Positions 30,026-39,705 of a stretch of 64,000 nucleotides of DNA are shown piece by piece. Origin of the DNA: Shewanella basaltis (lineage in GTDB: Bacteria; Pseudomonadota; Gammaproteobacteria; Enterobacterales; Shewanellaceae). Position 1 is the stretch's first letter; each line of letters opens with the position of its first letter. Both the position numbers and the translations under genes were made by a program. The notes beneath the pieces were generated by a model. That model searched no databases. It had not been told where the DNA came from and saw only the letters and a list, made by a program, of their open reading frames with translations. The stretch covers positions 1 through 64,000 of the forward strand of contig NZ_JAKILA010000020.1 of the NCBI RefSeq assembly GCF_023283885.1, written 5' to 3'.

Positions 30026-31087
30026 TTATGACTTCATTGCACGGTGACAACGCCAAATTAAATAATGTGAGAAAACCCAAAAATGCTTAAATGCTGGATT
30101 ACGTGTTTGCTTGTGGTGATAGCGGTAATATATTTGTTGCACAATGCCTGCTAAACGGAATAATCCAAACACTTCATAAAAGCGAAAATCCTCAATTGTG
30201 ATAGCCATCTTGTTGCAATAATACTCAACCACCTGTTGGCGAGTGAGCATTCCATTAAGGTGTGTCGGTTGGCGGCGGGTCATCTGTGCTAAAAAATCAT
30301 CATTGGCTTCAACCCAGTAGGCTAGGGTGTTGCCTAAATCCATCAGGGGATTACCTAATGTTGCTAATTCCCAGTCGAGCACTCCGGTGACGTTACTGAT
30401 GTTATCTGGATCTAAAACGACATTGTCAAAGCGAAAGTCATTGTGCGTGAGGCAAATGGTTTCTTGTGTGGGTTTGTGTTGTTCAAGCCAGGCCATCACG
30501 CGTTTTGCTGAGGGCACATTCCAGGTTTTTGCCTGGGTATAGCGTTGGCTCCAACCTTCAATTTGGCGTTGGGTGTAACCTTCGCCTTTACCGATATGAT
30601 TGAGATTGGCAGCATTCACATCCACTTTATGCAATTCAATTAAGCAGTCGATGACATTGGTGCAGAGTGTTCTGGCCTGCTGTGCATTAAGGTTGAGCCC
30701 TTTTGGGAGGTTTTGCCTTGGAATGATGCCATTGAGTTTTTCCATGACATAAAACTCAGTACCTATTACGCTTTCGTCGTCACAATGGGCAAGCATGGTC
30801 GGGACATAAGGGTAAACGGGCTTTAATGCTTGCTGCAAGCGATACTCGCGCCCCATGTCGTGAGCACCTTTGGCTTTTGTACCTATTGGTGCTCGGCGTA
30901 ATATGAGCTCACAATTGTCGTATGTAAGGCAATATGTCCAATTAGACGCGCCGCCAGTATATTGGGTTATTTTAAGCTCGCCTTGAAGTCCTTGAATATG
31001 TTGCATTAACCAGGGACCAATAATGTTTGGGTCAAGTTCTTCACCGGTTCTAACCGGTTTTGCTTTGTCTAAATACTGTTGATTCAT
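30026..31087 (-). CDS. APH-family kinase, ACAD10/11- and LvaA-like
   Basis: 353-residue protein-kinase-fold phosphotransferase. HNDFRFDN at residues 215-222 gives the catalytic Asp217, and DWE at 238-240 gives the metal-binding Asp238. The N-terminal YTGGASNWTY loop and the LRRAPIGTKAKGAHDMGREY stretch are typical of the branch that includes the kinase domain of ACAD10/11 and LvaA. Those proteins phosphorylate 4-hydroxyacyl-CoAs. It shares ATGA with the upstream SDR gene, so it is translationally coupled. Not an antibiotic-resistance enzyme by this context. Confidence 0.85.
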   Translation of the reverse strand: MNQQYLDKAKPVRTGEELDPNIIGPWLMQHIQGLQGELKITQYTGGASNWTYCLTYDNCELILRRAPIGTKAKGAHDMGREYRLQQALKPVYPYVPTMLAHCDDESVIGTEFYVMEKLNGIIPRQNLPKGLNLNAQQARTLCTNVIDCLIELHKVDVNAANLNHIGKGEGYTQRQIEGWSQRYTQAKTWNVPSAKRVMAWLEQHKPTQETICLTHNDFRFDNVVLDPDNISNVTGVLDWELATLGNPLMDLGNTLAYWVEANDDFLAQMTRRQPTHLNGMLTRQQVVEYYCNKMAITIEDFRFYEVFGLFRLAGIVQQIYYRYHHKQTRNPAFKHFWVFSHYLIWRCHRAMKS

Positions 31088-31914
31088 TGAGTTTGCTCAT
31101 TCCCTAGCAATTGTCTTAGTCTACGTGTTTGTGCTAATACCAATGTAAAATACAAACTACGTGGCAATAAACGTTTTAGCAAATACAAACGCTTACCCTG
31201 TTGATGGGTTAATAACAGAAACTGTTTATTGCTCTCACCTTGATAGGCAATCTCAGCCACTTGTTCGGCATTGATGGGGGACTTATCAAATAGTTTACCC
31301 AAGAGTTTTTCCATTGTAGGTAATTGAGTTCGTAAACTACTGCCTAAATTGGTTTTAAAGAAACCTGGGCACAAGACACTGACATTGATATTGTCACTGG
31401 CAAGCTCTAAACGTAATGTCTCTGACAGTGATACTACTGCAGCTTTTGAGGCATTATAACTAGACATAAAGGGGATTGGCGTCAAGCCCGCTTGTGAGGC
31501 TACATTCAAGATACTGCCATAGCCTTGTTGTTTAAACACCGGAATAAATTGCTGACACATATTAACAATGCCAAATACGTTGATTTCCATTACCCAGCGC
31601 CATTGTGCTATGGGTTCTACTTCCATTATATCTGCGCTGGCTACGCCGGCATTGTTAATCAATAAATCTATGCTTTGCCAACGTGATAGTAAGCATTCCT
31701 TTAGCGACGTAATACTGTCGATATTGGTGATGTCACAGGGTATAAAAAATGCCTTTCCTCCTTGAGAGAGAATTTCAGCACACACTTGCTCACCGGCCTG
31801 TTGATTGATATCGGCTACACAGATCTCAGCTTGCATCGCGGCCCATTTGAGTGCCAATGCTTTGCCTAAGCCAGAGGCGGCACCAGTAATGAGTACGTGT
31901 TTGGTTGATTTCAT
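31084..31914 (-). CDS. Short-chain dehydrogenase/reductase (LvaD-like position)
   Basis: 276-residue SDR with TGAASGLGKA, NNAGVASAD, a Ser in NVASQAGLT and YNASKAAV. It lies between the acyl-CoA dehydrogenase (10 bp upstream) and the kinase (4-nt overlap). In the Pseudomonas lva pathway an SDR sits with the kinase and acyl-CoA dehydrogenase, so a role on a hydroxyacyl-CoA or ketone is plausible. GGGGATAACC precedes the partner gene; its own start ATG is followed by the family-typical KHVLITG. Confidence 0.85.
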   Translation of the reverse strand: MKSTKHVLITGAASGLGKALALKWAAMQAEICVADINQQAGEQVCAEILSQGGKAFFIPCDITNIDSITSLKECLLSRWQSIDLLINNAGVASADIMEVEPIAQWRWVMEINVFGIVNMCQQFIPVFKQQGYGSILNVASQAGLTPIPFMSSYNASKAAVVSLSETLRLELASDNINVSVLCPGFFKTNLGSSLRTQLPTMEKLLGKLFDKSPINAEQVAEIAYQGESNKQFLLLTHQQGKRLYLLKRLLPRSLYFTLVLAQTRRLRQLLGNEQTQ

Positions 31915-31924
31915 GGGGATAACC

Positions 31925-33145
31925 TTATTTATATTTGGCCATTTCTAGGCGTGACACCATGGCTGTGTGTACTTCATCAGGTCCGTCTGCCAAGCGTAAG
32001 CTGCGTGCCATGGTTGCAAACCCTGCCAGTGGCGAGTCATGATTCATACCCGCACCACCATGAAGTTGAATCGCCATATCAACCACTTGGGTTAGCATAT
32101 TAGGCACGACAACTTTAATGGCAGATATTTCTGTCATGGCATGTTTAATGCCTTGATTATCAACTTTCCAAGCTGCATTGAGGGTTAATAGCCTAGCTTG
32201 ATCAATTGCCATACGTGCATGAGCAATACGTTCTAAATTACCCCCAAGCTGAATGATGGGTTGCCCAAAAGCAGTACGTGACAAGCCACGCTCTATGGCT
32301 AACGACAAGGCGCGTTCAGCAGCGCCAATTGCGCGCATACAATGATGAATTCGTCCAGGACCTAAGCGACCTTGGGCTATTTCAAAGCCTTTTCCAAGCC
32401 CCATAATCACATGACTTTTAGGCACTCGAACATTAATCAGTTCCATTTCACCGTGGCCATAGGGAGCATCGTAGTCACCATAGGCGGTTAACATACGCTT
32501 GATATTGACACCAGGAGTATTCATCGGCACCAATACCATACTGTGACGTTGATGTTTTGGCGCATCAGGGTGAGATAGTCCCATAAAAATCATGACTTTA
32601 CTCTTTGGATGACCTAATCCTGTAGACCACCATTTACGGCCATTGATTATCACATCGTCTCCATCGTCAATGATGGTTGCTTGCATGTTTGTCGCGTCAG
32701 ACGATGCAACGTCAGGTTCTGTCATAGCAAACACTGAGCGTATTTCGCCATTGAGTAGAGGCGTGAGCCACTGGCTTTGTTGATGTTCATCACCAAAATG
32801 GTAAAGAACCTCCATGTTGCCGGTGTCGGGGGCGTTACAGTTAAAGATCTCTGGCGCTAGCATTGAACGGCCCATTTCTTCAGCTAATGGAGCATATTCT
32901 ACACAAGTTAGTCCTTGACCATAGGTGGCGTCTGGCAAAAACAAGTTCCATAATCCGCTTGCCTTTGCCTGCTCTTTAAGGGCTTCTATTTGCGGTATTA
33001 ATTGCCATTGAGTCCAATCACTATTGTGATTTAGTTTTCTGTTTTGGTTGAGCAATTCAGTTTCAATGGGCAGCACTTTCTCATTAATAAATGTGCTGAC
33101 TTGTGCAAGATAATGTTGTGATTTTTCAGTCGCGTAAATATTCAT
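31925..33145 (-). CDS. Acyl-CoA dehydrogenase (ACAD10/11- and LvaC-like)
   Basis: 406-residue FAD enzyme. MTEPDVASSDATN and the GRKWWSTGLGHP segment are characteristic of the ACAD11 branch, and QLHGGAGMNHDSPLA is the C-terminal FAD-binding motif. First gene of the minus-strand cluster. In LvaC and ACAD10/11 this domain takes the 4-phosphorylated acyl-CoA and leads, by loss of phosphate, to an enoyl-CoA that can enter beta-oxidation. That role here is inferred from the neighbours. Confidence 0.88.
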   Translation of the reverse strand: MNIYATEKSQHYLAQVSTFINEKVLPIETELLNQNRKLNHNSDWTQWQLIPQIEALKEQAKASGLWNLFLPDATYGQGLTCVEYAPLAEEMGRSMLAPEIFNCNAPDTGNMEVLYHFGDEHQQSQWLTPLLNGEIRSVFAMTEPDVASSDATNMQATIIDDGDDVIINGRKWWSTGLGHPKSKVMIFMGLSHPDAPKHQRHSMVLVPMNTPGVNIKRMLTAYGDYDAPYGHGEMELINVRVPKSHVIMGLGKGFEIAQGRLGPGRIHHCMRAIGAAERALSLAIERGLSRTAFGQPIIQLGGNLERIAHARMAIDQARLLTLNAAWKVDNQGIKHAMTEISAIKVVVPNMLTQVVDMAIQLHGGAGMNHDSPLAGFATMARSLRLADGPDEVHTAMVSRLEMAKYK

Positions 33146-33211
33146 CTCTATGCCTATATCATCTCAATACTCAAAGGAGATTAAGGGGATTTCGTACTTG
33201 ATGTTGTCAGC

Positions 33212-33262
33212 ATAGCCTAGTATCAAAAATGAATGAAATGAAATAAAGTGATAGCCTACTAT
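33212..33262. promoter_or_regulatory. Tandem 12-bp repeats, candidate LysR operator
   Basis: ATAGCCTAGTAT (33212-33223) and ATAGCCTACTAT (33251-33262) are direct repeats 39 bp apart, each close to palindromic, in the intergenic region between the divergent acyl-CoA dehydrogenase and LysR genes. This is where a LysR-type activator of the cluster would be expected to bind. Confidence 0.55.
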
Positions 33263-33306
33263 GAATGTGAATCATAGCTTGATAACCCATTTTGACTGAG
33301 GCTCTT

Positions 33307-34230
33307 ATGGCAGATACAAAAGCAATTCAACAACTTGATTTAAATTTGCTTAAAATTTTTGAAGCGTTATATCGTGAACAAAATATGACACTGGCAGCGA
33401 AGTCGCTTTTTATTACGCCATCGGCAGTCAGTCACGCCATAAAACGATTACGGCTAGTGTTAAATGATCCGCTGTTTGTACGTCAAGGTCAGCAAATGCT
33501 TCCCACCGCGGCTTGCCAGCGTATGGCACCACAATTGATAAATGCGTTAAACAACATTAGAGAAGTGTTGCAGCAATGTGGTGATTTTGACCCATTAACG
33601 ACTCAGCAAACATTTAATATTGCAATTCATGAGGCGTTAGAGAGTCAAATTATGCCTGTTATGATTAATCATTTGGCTAGGCTTATTCCGTGTGCACATA
33701 TTGCCAGTGTCGCACTTTCTCGGGAGCATATAGCGAGACAACTGAGCAACGGAGAAGTTGATTTGGTCATTGATGTGGCTAGAGCGGTGAATGCTCCTTT
33801 AATGCACTCGGCATTAGTGTCAGATCCATTTTGTGTATTGGTTGATCCACGCCAGCACGCGTTTGAGCATGGTTGTTTAAGCCAAGCTGATTATATTGCC
33901 GCGCAGCACATTGCGGTATCAAGTCGACCAACAGGCAGGGTAATGGAAGATTTACTATTACAACAACAAGGGATAAATCGTCAAATTAAGTACCGATGTC
34001 AAACCTATCAAACCGCAGCCAAAATCGTTACAGGTTCACCGTTTATGCTCACTTTGCCACGTTCAATTGCAGAGCAGTTTTTATCTTCTAATCATGCAAT
34101 CTATCCACTGCCATTTTCACTATCAGATATTGATACTCATTTATACTGGCATAGCAATACACAAAATGACCCCGCGCTAAACTGGTTGCGCCAGCACATT
34201 ACAATTGCGGTGCAAAATTCACCTATATAA
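33307..34230 (+). CDS. LysR-family transcriptional regulator of the adjacent cluster
   Basis: 307 residues: N-terminal winged helix (LDLNLLKIFEALYREQNMTL, then ITPSAVSHAIKRLR) and a substrate-binding C-terminal domain. Divergent from the acyl-CoA dehydrogenase operon, so it probably controls it. ATG at 33307 after GAGG is chosen over an upstream TTG at 33292. Confidence 0.88.
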   Translation: MADTKAIQQLDLNLLKIFEALYREQNMTLAAKSLFITPSAVSHAIKRLRLVLNDPLFVRQGQQMLPTAACQRMAPQLINALNNIREVLQQCGDFDPLTTQQTFNIAIHEALESQIMPVMINHLARLIPCAHIASVALSREHIARQLSNGEVDLVIDVARAVNAPLMHSALVSDPFCVLVDPRQHAFEHGCLSQADYIAAQHIAVSSRPTGRVMEDLLLQQQGINRQIKYRCQTYQTAAKIVTGSPFMLTLPRSIAEQFLSSNHAIYPLPFSLSDIDTHLYWHSNTQNDPALNWLRQHITIAVQNSPI

Positions 34231-34395
34231 CAACAGTAAAATGTAAAAGTATTTTGATGAATAAATACACATCACCTACACTGTAAATAACACGATAAGT
34301 GGATAAAAAACAATGAATGTCAGTGTTAGTTTGCCGATATATGAGCTCTAGCGAGTGTTTGTTCATCAATAAAAATCAAAAGAGATGGTATACAC

Positions 34396-36042
34396 ATGAA
34401 CATGTTAAATCTGTTGTTTCGTAAAACATCAATTGCTAACAGATTAATGGGGATGTTAGCACTTGCGATTAGCGCCACATTAATCGTTTTCTGGTTTTCT
34501 CTTAATCGAGTCGAGACTGTGTTGGTCGACGAGAAGGAGGCCAAGTTACATGCACTGGTTGATGCTGCGGTCACCATTGCAGATAAATTTTATCAAGATA
34601 GCCAATCACAATTGTTACCTGAAGCAACCGCAAAAGAACTTGCACTGGCCGCCATAGATAAGCTGCGTTATTCGGGTAATGAATATTATTTTAGTATTGA
34701 TACCCAGGGTACGATGATCCAGCATGCATTTGCCAAACAGTTAGTGAATACCAGTGTCAGAGGAATGAAAGACCCAAACGGTGTCGCATTATTTGAATTG
34801 ATGATCCAAGGAACAGAGTCTGCAGATGCGGTTCGGGTGGATTATATGTGGAATAAACCTCAGCAAGATCAACCCAGCCCTAAAATGTCTGTGGTTAAAC
34901 GTTTTAGACCTTGGGGATGGATTATCGGTACAGGTATTTATGTTGATGATATTCAAACGGATAAACAACAATTTATTAGTGACTATTTATTGCTTCTTGT
35001 GTTGGTTTGGTTGCCCGTTATTGCATTGTTATATTTTATTATTCGTAGTGTTTCGGTCCCTATGCAAGAAACCATTAATGCATTTGAAAATATTGCCAAA
35101 GGTGAGGGTAATTTAACGTTACGTTTATCAGAAGAGGGCAATGACGAATTAAAACACATAGCACATCACTTTAATGTGTTTACCAGTAAAATCCAAAAAC
35201 TCATAAAATCGGTGGGAGAGTCTGTAAACGAATCGAGTCGTTTGGCGCAAGAGATGTCTGCGGTGGCGGCATCTGCGAAACAATTTTCAATTAATGCTCA
35301 AGCAGAAACAGAAAACGTTGCTACGGCAATTAATCAAATGTCGATGACAGCAGAAGAAGTTGCATCAAATGCTAAGTTAGCAGCAGATAGCACCCATGAG
35401 GCAGACCGTGAAGCCGACATCTCTGCAAATGTTGTTGATAATGCGATGAGGAAAATTACCGAGCTTTCAACTGAATTAACATCAACAGAAAATGTCGCTA
35501 AAGGTTTACAAGTGAGTTCAAGTAAAATAGGGCAAATCTTAGATGTGATTGTCGGTATTGCAGAGCAAACTAACTTATTGGCCTTAAATGCTGCAATTGA
35601 AGCGGCAAGAGCTGGAGAAGCTGGCCGAGGCTTTGCTGTGGTTGCCGATGAAGTCCGAACATTGGCAAGTCGCACGCAGGCATCCACCAACGAGATTAAT
35701 CAGATTATCGACGCCATTAGAAAAGATATTGATTCTGTTAATGGGTCTGTTGCCATGGCAAAAAACAAATCTACAGAAACGGTTAACGACACCCAAAAAG
35801 TGGTGGCTGCTTTAAATAATATCAAGCAATCGATTGGACAAATATCGCAAATGAATATTCAAATTGCCAGTGCCACAGAAGAGCAAAATGCAGTGATATC
35901 AGAACTCAATGTAAACATTACACGTATTAATGAGCTATCGATAGAAAATAGATCGCAAAACGAAAAAATTAGCAAAGGCAGTGTCGCAATAGTACAAGAA
36001 GCACAAAGCTTAGACACTCAAATAGAACAATTTAAAATATAA
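34396..36042 (+). CDS. Methyl-accepting chemotaxis protein, single-Cache type
   Basis: 548-residue chemoreceptor. Order: TM1 (about residues 14-34), periplasmic Cache domain (about 45-185, including [17 protein letters not shown] and [18 protein letters not shown]), TM2 (about 193-216), HAMP, then the methylated signalling domain with the conserved tip [19 protein letters not shown]. The sCache-2 type often senses small carboxylates such as pyruvate or acetate; the ligand here is unknown. It stands alone. Confidence 0.92.
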   Translation: MNMLNLLFRKTSIANRLMGMLALAISATLIVFWFSLNRVETVLVDEKEAKLHALVDAAVTIADKFYQDSQSQLLPEATAKELALAAIDKLRYSGNEYYFSIDTQGTMIQHAFAKQLVNTSVRGMKDPNGVALFELMIQGTESADAVRVDYMWNKPQQDQPSPKMSVVKRFRPWGWIIGTGIYVDDIQTDKQQFISDYLLLLVLVWLPVIALLYFIIRSVSVPMQETINAFENIAKGEGNLTLRLSEEGNDELKHIAHHFNVFTSKIQKLIKSVGESVNESSRLAQEMSAVAASAKQFSINAQAETENVATAINQMSMTAEEVASNAKLAADSTHEADREADISANVVDNAMRKITELSTELTSTENVAKGLQVSSSKIGQILDVIVGIAEQTNLLALNAAIEAARAGEAGRGFAVVADEVRTLASRTQASTNEINQIIDAIRKDIDSVNGSVAMAKNKSTETVNDTQKVVAALNNIKQSIGQISQMNIQIASATEEQNAVISELNVNITRINELSIENRSQNEKISKGSVAIVQEAQSLDTQIEQFKI

Positions 36043-36225
36043 TACTCATTAACCAGTGAGAATGTGTTCAGCGTTTTTAGTTAAAGGCATCACTATGCAG
36101 TTATGATTGCTCTTTTTATAAAGCGCCTAGGGTGTTCTTCTGAGGCGTGTTATCACTTATCTAATACACATTTAATACGCAATTTAATTCGCAATGGTAA
36201 TAGTGACGATGTTTTGAAAAACGAG

Positions 36226-36254
36226 GTTTGTGTTAATACCGTATTAACACAAAC
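36226..36254. promoter_or_regulatory. 29-bp near-perfect palindrome
   Basis: GTTTGTGTTAATAC, one C, then GTATTAACACAAAC: 14-bp arms with a single central base, between the chemoreceptor gene and the end of the small minus-strand gene. It has no T tract. It could be a double-strand operator or a hairpin at the 3' end of either converging transcript. The rest of the 36043-36336 gap shows nothing I can name. Confidence 0.6.
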
Positions 36255-36336
36255 TGACGATAAACAAGAATAAGTCGATAAAATAAGTTATCTTATACAA
36301 CTCAAATAAAACTGATTAACGGTTTATTACTCATTT

Positions 36337-36651
36337 TTATTTAGCAAGCTGAACCATGATATTAATCACGTCTTGATATGAAATGTTATATTGGCGTGAC
36401 AAATTGATAATTTTGGTTTTATAAGTTTGAATATGTTCTTGTTTAATAAGATCAGACTGTTTTTGTTCTACGATCTCATTAACAGACTCTTGGAGAATCA
36501 ACAAACGGCGCAAACTGTAATCTAATGAATTAATGTAAGCAGTCATTTGTTGCTTATTACGTGCATTTTCAAGATTCGACGTCGTGCGTTTCTCGAAATC
36601 TAATTCGTCAAATGCATTTATCATTTGTTGTAAGTTTAAATCGTTGCTCAT
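36337..36651 (-). CDS. Unknown small helical protein
   Basis: 104 residues from the Met at 36651 (110 if the upstream Met at 36669 is used). I do not recognise it. The sequence is mostly charged and polar with predicted helix character (DELDFEKRTTSNLENARNKQ, then SLRRLLILQESVNEIVEQKQ), ending in YNISYQDVINIMVQLAK. No signal peptide, membrane segment or cysteine. It might be a small coiled-coil or nucleoid-type protein. No strong ribosome site for either start. It converges with the chemoreceptor gene. Confidence 0.6.
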   Translation of the reverse strand: MSNDLNLQQMINAFDELDFEKRTTSNLENARNKQQMTAYINSLDYSLRRLLILQESVNEIVEQKQSDLIKQEHIQTYKTKIINLSRQYNISYQDVINIMVQLAK

Positions 36652-36822
36652 AAGTATGATGGTCGACATTATTTTGTCAGATTATATTCATATTTCACTG
36701 CTAAGTCACCTTTGAAATGCTAAATTGCGCAAAAAGCATTCTCAAGATTACCTATAATTAACAATACTTGTTGAAACACATAATTATCAGTAACCTGAGA
36801 TTTTGATACTCAAGGAGGACTT

Positions 36823-37317
36823 ATGCAAGATCTATTACCTGACTTATTCGATAACTACCCAAATGATTTGACTTTATTGTCGGCTCCATGGCGTACCTAT
36901 GGTGCTAAGCCATTATTTTATGGCGAAATTGTCACGGTTAAATGTTTTGAAGACAACTCAATGGTGAAGTCAGAATTGGCCAAAAAAGGACACGGTAAAG
37001 TGTTGGTGGTTGATGGGGGTGGCTCAACAAGACGTGCATTACTTGGTGACATGATAGCGCTTAACGCTGTTGAAAACGGATGGGAAGGTATCATTATTTA
37101 TGGCTGTGTTCGTGACGCGGGCACAATCAGCACCCTTGATATTGGGGTTCAAGCCTTGGGCACCAATCCGATAAAAACAGACAAAAAAGGGCTAGGTGAA
37201 GTCAATGTCAGCATTGAAATTGCAGGGGTAAGCCTAACACCTGGCATGATGATTTATGCCGACCTTAATGGCATTGCCGTGAGTCAAAAAGCACTAGATA
37301 TGTCTGTATTACTTTAG
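36823..37317 (+). CDS. rraA: RraA family, regulator of RNase E activity
   Basis: 164 residues aligning with E. coli RraA: GEIVTVKCFEDNSMV, GKVLVVDGGGSTRRALLGD, GIIIYGCVRDAG, and DIGVQALGTNP. RraA binds RNase E and lowers its activity. The wider family includes oxaloacetate- and HMG-aldolase-like proteins, but the length and motif spacing favour RraA. AAGGAGGA is the ribosome site. An AsmA-family gene follows 25 bp later and may be co-transcribed. Confidence 0.88.
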   Translation: MQDLLPDLFDNYPNDLTLLSAPWRTYGAKPLFYGEIVTVKCFEDNSMVKSELAKKGHGKVLVVDGGGSTRRALLGDMIALNAVENGWEGIIIYGCVRDAGTISTLDIGVQALGTNPIKTDKKGLGEVNVSIEIAGVSLTPGMMIYADLNGIAVSQKALDMSVLL

Positions 37318-37342
37318 AAAAAATTGAGATAAGGAAGCAAGA

Positions 37343-39166
37343 ATGAAACTCGTGAAGTGGTTGTTGGCCATGATGCTAACACTGGTTGTAGGCATTACTG
37401 TTTACCTAACAATGTTTTTCGACCTTAATGATTTTAAACCGCAAATTGTCGACGCTGTTAAAAAGAAAACCGGGCGTGATTTACACATTACCGACGATTT
37501 GAGTTGGAGTGTTTTTCCCTCTTTAGGCATTAAGCTTGGGGGGATCACACTGTCAAATCCTGAGAATTTTACGCCTGCATCAATGCTTGATGTTAACGAA
37601 GCGGTTGCCAATGTGGCGCTCATGCCATTATTTAGTCAACAAATTGAGGTCGATTTATTAAAGCTTGATGGCTTAACCTTAAATTTAGTCACCCAAAAAA
37701 ATGGTAAAACAAGTTTTGACGGCCTAATGGATGATAGCAGCACGGCTGAAACTCATGTTGACTCCCAAACGAGCGATGCCAAGGCTAATTCGTTGCAAAC
37801 TCTGGATATTGGCGGCATTTCGATAACCAATAGTACTGTTAATGTGATTGATGTGGCGAGTAATACTACGCAAACATTTAGCTTAAAAAGCTTTACCTTG
37901 GAGCAGTTTAGTTTAGGAAAATTAGCCGATTTTGCTTATGAGTTTTCGGCCACGTTACCTGATATGTCCCTTATGTCATCTGGCAAAGGTCAAGTTCAAG
38001 TTGCCCAAGATCTTAACAATGTCACTATCACTGACTTTACCATGAGCCATCAGGCTAACGGTGACAGTTTACCAAACAAAACGCTCACAGCTGAAATGAC
38101 GGCGCAAGTCGCGATGGCATTAGAGACTAAAACCATCGAATTACAACTCACCAAATTGTCTGCTTTAGATATTGCGGCAGCAGGAGATGTAAAGGTTAAT
38201 TATGCCAATAAGATCCCTAAGGTAGCGATGAACTTAGCACTAGGAGACATTGATGTTGATGCGCTATTGCCAAAAGAAGCAACAAGTGAGGAGGCAACAA
38301 CAGAAGTTGCCACAGTGTCCAATACTGAACCTGATTTATCAGCACTCAGTGCAATTGATTTAACGGTTAAGTTAACGGCAAAATCAATCAAAGTGAATAA
38401 CATGTTGACTCAAAACTGGCTAATGGACATGGCCATCAGTAAAGGCGTGTTAACGTTATCGCAATTAACCGCTGATCTTTATCAAGGCAAACTGGCCTTG
38501 AGTGCCAAACTTGATGGGCGTAAATCCCTGCCTAGTTATCAATTTGATAAAAAGCTGACTGGTGTCAACATTAGACCATTGTTAATGGATGCGGCAGAGA
38601 TTGATTTACTTTCTGGGCTAGCCAGTTTTGAAGTTAAAGGCAGTGGTGCAAGCTTGATCCCCGATAACGTGAAAAAGAACCTTGATGCGGTGGGCAAATT
38701 TGAGGTGAGTGATGGTTCATTGTACGGTGTTAATATTCCGCAAATGATCCGCAGTGCCCAACAAAAGTTGCAGGGTAACTTGTCTGCCGACAGTAAAGAG
38801 GAACTTAAAACCGATTTTACCAGTTTAACCGGCAGCTTTACTTTAAAAGACGCCGTTGTCACAAACCCTGATTTAGCAATGGCTGCGCCATTAATCCGTT
38901 TAAAAGGCAAGGGCACTGCTAATATTGCTTCAGAAGCGCTCGATTACACACTAACTACCAGTGTGGTTGGCTCGCTTGCAGGGCAAGGTGGCGAGATTGA
39001 TGAGTCGCTTAAGGGCGTTGATATTCCATTAACGATTAAAGGAACCTTTCAAGCCCCTAAGTTTGGCCTTGACACTAAAGCACTGTTAGAAGGTCAATTT
39101 AAAGATGAAGCAGATAAAGCAAAAGAAAAGCTTAAAGACAGTTTATTAAAAAAACTGGGTGTTTAA
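37343..39166 (+). CDS. AsmA family protein
   Basis: 607-residue envelope protein with one N-terminal membrane helix (LLAMMLTLVVGITVYLTMFF) and a long beta-rich periplasmic chain. FDLNDFKPQIVDAVKKKTGR and LSWSVFPSLGIKLGGITLSN are the typical AsmA N-terminal motifs, and the C-terminal region (about 395-560) carries the second AsmA pattern. Such proteins are thought to move or organise phospholipids between membranes. The 3' end is Lys-rich. An inverted repeat follows downstream. Confidence 0.87.
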   Translation: MKLVKWLLAMMLTLVVGITVYLTMFFDLNDFKPQIVDAVKKKTGRDLHITDDLSWSVFPSLGIKLGGITLSNPENFTPASMLDVNEAVANVALMPLFSQQIEVDLLKLDGLTLNLVTQKNGKTSFDGLMDDSSTAETHVDSQTSDAKANSLQTLDIGGISITNSTVNVIDVASNTTQTFSLKSFTLEQFSLGKLADFAYEFSATLPDMSLMSSGKGQVQVAQDLNNVTITDFTMSHQANGDSLPNKTLTAEMTAQVAMALETKTIELQLTKLSALDIAAAGDVKVNYANKIPKVAMNLALGDIDVDALLPKEATSEEATTEVATVSNTEPDLSALSAIDLTVKLTAKSIKVNNMLTQNWLMDMAISKGVLTLSQLTADLYQGKLALSAKLDGRKSLPSYQFDKKLTGVNIRPLLMDAAEIDLLSGLASFEVKGSGASLIPDNVKKNLDAVGKFEVSDGSLYGVNIPQMIRSAQQKLQGNLSADSKEELKTDFTSLTGSFTLKDAVVTNPDLAMAAPLIRLKGKGTANIASEALDYTLTTSVVGSLAGQGGEIDESLKGVDIPLTIKGTFQAPKFGLDTKALLEGQFKDEADKAKEKLKDSLLKKLGV

Positions 39167-39194
39167 AGGAGCGTGAGAAACTGTTATGCATTAG

Positions 39195-39235
39195 TGTGGT
39201 GTCGTATCGAGCCTATTAAGGCGCGGGACACCACA
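39195..39235. terminator. Inverted repeat after the AsmA gene
   Basis: TGTGGTGTC and GACACCACA are perfect 9-bp arms around a 23-nt loop, 28 bp after the stop codon. No T tract; possible 3'-end structure. Between it and the repeat at 39431 I see no gene. Confidence 0.4.
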
Positions 39236-39430
39236 CCTCACAACAATGCAATGCACAACACATAAATCAGTGACCAGAAAGTGCGTCGGATAACTCGCTC
39301 AGCATAAGGCAGAGGTTGCAGCGAGTGTGTTACTTTCAACATTGCTAACCAGGTGATGAGAAATGCTAACCAGCCAGGGTGTCAGCTATCGCTAAAGTCC
39401 TGCTAATCCACACTGTATTTTGCATTATGT

Positions 39431-39626
39431 AACCTGAGCTCGGGATAAGGGATGAACTTATACTATTTAAAATCAACACGTTACCCATTCTCACTTTCAA
39501 GCTTGTCATTTGTTCTGCTAACAAGGCGAATTGACGCGTCAATAGCTAGCCTATTGTAAGTCGATTCAACGCAGTGAGCAGGGCAAAGGACTGTTTGAAA
39601 GGCATTTATTATCCCGAGCTCAGGTT
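39431..39626 (+). repeat. MITE-like 196-bp repeat, copy C
   Basis: Complete copy with exact 18-bp inverted ends, flanked by ATGT at 39427-39430 and 39627-39630 (4-bp target duplication). Hairpin core at 39520-39576. It lies between convergent genes (AsmA and mltD) and carries no ORF. Confidence 0.95.
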
Positions 39627-39655
39627 ATGTAGCTCAGATTTTGCGAAAAAAGCAT

Positions 39656-39690
39656 AAAAAAACGGACAAGTAATTGCTTGTCCGTTTTTT
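39656..39690 (-). terminator. Terminator for mltD
   Basis: AAAAAACGGACAAG-TAATTG-CTTGTCCGTTTTTT, a 14-bp stem with A and T tracts, located 16 bp past the mltD stop on the minus strand. It could act in both directions. Confidence 0.9.
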
Positions 39691-39705
39691 ATTATTAGCC
39701 GTGGA

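Noticed and set aside
30026..31087. Aminoglycoside phosphotransferase (resistance gene)
   Set aside because: The HNDFRFDN motif is shared with APH enzymes, but the neighbours (acyl-CoA dehydrogenase, SDRs) and the N-terminal loop fit the acyl-CoA kinase branch.
36823..37317. RraA-like protein as an aldolase or the older MenG methyltransferase annotation
   Set aside because: Length and motif spacing follow E. coli RraA; the methyltransferase label for this family is a historical error.
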